This document shows positions 61,618 through 64,000 of a stretch of DNA of 64,000 nt, piece after piece. Positions within the stretch are counted from its first letter, which is position 1, and every line of letters begins with the position of its first letter. Origin of the DNA: Nonomuraea guangzhouensis (GTDB taxonomy: Bacteria; Actinomycetota; Actinomycetes; Streptosporangiales; Streptosporangiaceae); the NCBI RefSeq assembly GCF_019396345.1, contig NZ_JAHKRM010000014.1, forward strand, positions 248,001 to 312,000, read 5' to 3'. The position numbers and the translations under genes were made by a program. The notes beneath the pieces were generated by a model. It saw only the letters and a program-made list of their open reading frames with translations, was not told where the DNA came from and searched no databases.

Positions 61618-62829
61618 CTAACCGAAAGTGGGCGTGAGGACCCGCTTGTCGGCCGAGGTCGGGCCGTATGACCCGACCCAGACGGGCGCGCCCAGAGCGT
61701 CCGCCACCGCCGCGGGCCAGTCGGTGACGGCATCGCCGTACACCGGCTTGGCCCGCAACAGGCGAGCGGTGAGCGCGGCACCGCCCCCGACCTGGAGGCC
61801 CGTCTCAAACCCCTCGTACGCCTGGCACAGCCGAGACACCGGCGCATCCAGGTGCGTGAGCGCCAGCCCGTCGACACCCCCCGCCGCCTCCACCGCGTAC
61901 CGATGCGCCACGGCATCGAAATGCCCCACCCGGAACGGCCCCTGCCACGGCCCCGTGCCGTTGTGCCGCTCCGGCAGCTCCAGCGTGGGGTCCTCCGTGA
62001 CCAGCGGCCCCGGCCCATGCCGCGGCGTGTAGGTCCGCAGCACGCCGAGCCGGACGGCCCCGGCCCCGCCCAGCAGCTCCTGCGCGTTCGCGAACGTCGT
62101 GGTGCTCCAGGTCGTGTACGGGTCGAACCCGTGGTTCTCGTCCAGCAACACCCCCTGCGCCCCCTCGAACACCACCGGCCCCCGCCTGAGCAGGTCATCA
62201 GCCGAATCCACCAGCCGGACCCGCGACGCGAACCCCCGGTAGGCCGCCACGCAGTCCGCCACCGGCGGCCCGTCCACACCCAGCGCCTCCCGCAGCACGC
62301 CGAGCTTGCGGGTCAGCGTCGCGGGAGAGTCGCCCGCGCGCGGGGCGAGCGAGCCGTGCGCCAGCGCGTACGCCATCGTCTCGCCGACGCCCATCCCGCA
62401 CGACCCGTGCCGCTCAGCCCCGCGCGCCAGCTCCCGCCGGCGGCCCGCCTCGATGTGGTACGGCGTGGCCAGCAGGCAATCCCGGTGGACCGTGAGCAAC
62501 CCGAACGGATCCGGCACGCCGAGCCGGGCCAGATGGGCGGCTTCGGCGGAGAGCGCCAGCGGATCGACCACCACGAACCTCGACAGATGCGTCGGCACAC
62601 CCCGCAACGTCCCCGAGCCGAACTGCGCGAACGTGTGGTGCCGGCCATCCGGCAGCACCACGTTGTGCGCCGCCTGCGCGCCGCCGTTGAAGCGGATCAC
62701 CGCGTGGACCGGCCGGGTGGCGCACAGCCAGTCCACGACGGTGCCCTTGCCCGCGTCGCCGTACCCGAGGTCGGCGACGATGACGTGTTCGCTCCCGTCG
62801 AGCGGCTCTGAGATGGCGTGTTCGCTCAC
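61618..62829 (-). CDS. Divergent adenylosuccinate synthetase paralogue
   Basis: The 403-residue protein aligns with PurA along most of its length. The P-loop is GDAGKGT in place of GDEGKGK, with the catalytic Asp kept, and AQAAHNVV keeps His41. EGAQGVLLDENHGFDPY is well conserved. The aspartate-binding loop ATTGRRRRTGW is replaced by NGTGPWQGPFRVGH, guanine motif TKLD is THLD, and STGPDR is SYGPTS. It therefore probably ligates a different amino-donor or base, or is regulatory. GTG start overlaps the vWA stop as GTGA. Confidence 0.85.
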   Translation of the reverse strand: MSEHAISEPLDGSEHVIVADLGYGDAGKGTVVDWLCATRPVHAVIRFNGGAQAAHNVVLPDGRHHTFAQFGSGTLRGVPTHLSRFVVVDPLALSAEAAHLARLGVPDPFGLLTVHRDCLLATPYHIEAGRRRELARGAERHGSCGMGVGETMAYALAHGSLAPRAGDSPATLTRKLGVLREALGVDGPPVADCVAAYRGFASRVRLVDSADDLLRRGPVVFEGAQGVLLDENHGFDPYTTWSTTTFANAQELLGGAGAVRLGVLRTYTPRHGPGPLVTEDPTLELPERHNGTGPWQGPFRVGHFDAVAHRYAVEAAGGVDGLALTHLDAPVSRLCQAYEGFETGLQVGGGAALTARLLRAKPVYGDAVTDWPAAVADALGAPVWVGSYGPTSADKRVLTPTFG

Positions 62830-63761
62830 GCGTCCAGCCCGTCGAGCGGCTCCGACACCACCAGGGTGCCGCGGTCGAGCTTGGCCAGCGCCTTCGACAC
62901 CGAGGCGCCGGCGCGTGAGCCGAGCCCGGCCAGGTCGTCGAGGCCCTCGTCGAGGCCGATGGCGTCCTCGCCGAGCCCGATCGTGAGGGCGATCGTCTCG
63001 CAGACCGCGTCCAGGTCGTCGAGCTCCAGGACGTTCTGGCCGAGCAGGTCGCGCCAGGTGCCCAGCACCTTCGCGTTCCCGGCGTAGCTGGCCCCGGCGG
63101 GCAGGATGTAGTAGACGTCGTACTTCCTGGTCAGCTCGGCGACCATCGTCGCGACGTCGATGTCGCGCTGGCGCGGGCCGCCGATCAGCTTGCTGACGGC
63201 CTTCCCGCTGACCCGCGGATAGGGCAGCTCGTCGCCGATCATGAACAGGTATCCCCGCTTGCCGCGCTTCTCGTAGCAGTCGATCGAGGTGTGCCGGGCC
63301 ATGAAGTACATGGCCAGCTCGTACGACTCGGACATCTGGCCGCCGCCCCCGCCCTCCAGCAGGATCTGGCCGAGCTGTTCGTCCATGCGGTTGTCGGACT
63401 CGAACTGCCCGACCTGGAGCGGTGCCCGGTCGCAGGTGGCGTCACCGATCGCGCCGAACATGATCTGCGGATCCGTGGCGTACCCCTTGCGCAGCAGCAG
63501 CCCGAGCAGGTCGGGCAGCTTGGCCTGCAGCGTGCGCGGGACGTGGCCCATCGAGCCGGTGACGTCGAAGAGCACGGCGACGGCCAGCGAGTCCGGGTGC
63601 TCGTCGGAGTCGCGGCACTCCCGCGTGACGCCGAACGGGTCGAGGTCGGGGTGGGTGGTGGAGGCGCCGCTGTCGCTGTAGGCGAAGGCGCTGGCGCCGG
63701 TGGCGGCCCGGTAGCGGGCGGCCGAGCTGTAGACGTCGGTGGACCAGATTCCGCTGCCCAT
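62826..63761 (-). CDS. vWA-domain protein (TerY-like)
   Basis: The 311-residue protein is mainly a von Willebrand A domain with the MIDAS motif LFDVTGSMG (about residues 64-72), and GGGGGQMSESYELAMYF and FMIGDELPYPRVSG supplying the rest of the metal site. The N-terminus and a C-terminal helical tail are unrecognised. vWA proteins of this kind assemble with kinases, phosphatases or AAA partners in actinobacterial signalling clusters. Start ATG 63761 has AAGGAG. Translationally coupled to the PurA-like gene and 10 bp after the partial gene upstream. Confidence 0.88.
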   Translation of the reverse strand: MGSGIWSTDVYSSAARYRAATGASAFAYSDSGASTTHPDLDPFGVTRECRDSDEHPDSLAVAVLFDVTGSMGHVPRTLQAKLPDLLGLLLRKGYATDPQIMFGAIGDATCDRAPLQVGQFESDNRMDEQLGQILLEGGGGGQMSESYELAMYFMARHTSIDCYEKRGKRGYLFMIGDELPYPRVSGKAVSKLIGGPRQRDIDVATMVAELTRKYDVYYILPAGASYAGNAKVLGTWRDLLGQNVLELDDLDAVCETIALTIGLGEDAIGLDEGLDDLAGLGSRAGASVSKALAKLDRGTLVVSEPLDGLDA

Positions 63762-63771
63762 GATCTTCTCC

Positions 63772-64000
63772 TTAGAGGTGAAGGGGCCGGTAGGTACGCG
63801 GCCCGTAAAGGTCTTCGAGGAGCTCGTCGAGTTCGGCGAGCAGCGCCCACGCGTCGGAGGGCGGGCGCCGCAGGCAGCCGTGGACGAAGGCGCGCATCGC
63901 CCGGGGGTGGTCGCCGAGCAGTCCGGCGACGCATCGGGTGACGCCCAGGACGTCGTCCGAGGCGTCCTTCGAGGCGCTGGTGAGCTGCGAGGCGCACCAG
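63772..64000 (-). CDS. C-terminal fragment of an upstream cluster protein
   Basis: The reading frame from the window end to TAA 63772 encodes the last 75 residues: WCASQLTSASKDASDDVLGV, then GDHPRAMRAFVHGCLRRPP and AWALLAELDELLEDLYGPRT. I recall similar helical tails on kinase-type proteins next to vWA genes, but the conserved part is outside the window, so identity cannot be fixed. The stop overlaps the ribosome site of the vWA gene, so the three genes form one operon. Confidence 0.6.
   Translation of the reverse strand, partial: WCASQLTSASKDASDDVLGVTRCVAGLLGDHPRAMRAFVHGCLRRPPSDAWALLAELDELLEDLYGPRTYRPLHL

Noticed and set aside
61618..62829. PurA-like gene as phage-type PurZ (2-aminoadenylosuccinate synthetase)
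   Set aside because: The catalytic Asp replaced in PurZ is still present here, and no Z-genome genes such as dATPase or PolZ lie nearby.

Overview
This is a GC-rich actinomycete chromosome window. The order bldC, conserved hypothetical, valine/leucine-type dehydrogenase, DUF3073 protein, purM, purF, with purL, purQ and purS further on, resembles the bldC-vdh-pur neighbourhood of Streptomyces coelicolor as I remember it. The accessory genes suggest a filamentous, non-Streptomyces genus such as Nonomuraea or Streptosporangium. That placement is inference from gene content and codon use, not a database match.

Left arm (1-11770): a secreted arabinofuranosidase-like glycosidase cut by the window edge; a small membrane protein; an ECF sigma factor coupled to a CU044_5270-type membrane protein; a TPR protein; and a two-component system divergent from a four-gene, overlap-coupled lipoprotein/adaptor/ATPase/FtsX export operon. 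A membrane protein/TetR pair under a 16-bp palindrome follows.

Integrated element (about 11771-23298): an 11.5-kb mobile element sits at the 3' end of lpdA. A 19-bp direct repeat with one mismatch bounds it, and both copies encode the last residues of LpdA. It carries a tyrosine integrase, an excisionase-like HTH protein, a winged-helix-like regulator, an HNH endonuclease, a cysteine-rich protein, a scaffold-like protein, a P22-type/HK97-fold capsid protein, a DUF3987-type replication ATPase, and an actinobacterial XRE/DUF6879 module. I see no terminase, portal, protease or tail gene. It therefore looks like a capsid-encoding phage satellite or a plasmid-phage hybrid rather than a prophage. 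This is the most unusual part of the window.

Middle (23280-35660): lpdA, pyrD, a DUF4111-type nucleotidyltransferase, a hexosaminidase/amidase pair for cell-wall turnover, LacI and TetR regulators, the developmental regulator bldC, and the amino acid dehydrogenase.

Right arm (35829-64000): purM-purF, an SDR/MarR pair, a PhoX phosphatase behind a clear PHO box, a leaderless-looking ABC exporter behind a MerR-type promoter, two MFS exporters with related operator sequences around a TetR gene, a Crp/class III cyclase pair, a secreted collagen-like protein, purS/purQ/purL with an anti-sigma-type ATPase between them, and an E1alpha/E1beta/E2 2-oxo-acid dehydrogenase operon. The window ends in a vWA-domain gene overlap-coupled to a strongly divergent adenylosuccinate synthetase paralogue. 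The E1/E2 operon lacks an E3 gene, so LpdA encoded earlier is a plausible partner. The dehydrogenase near bldC could feed branched-chain keto acids into it.
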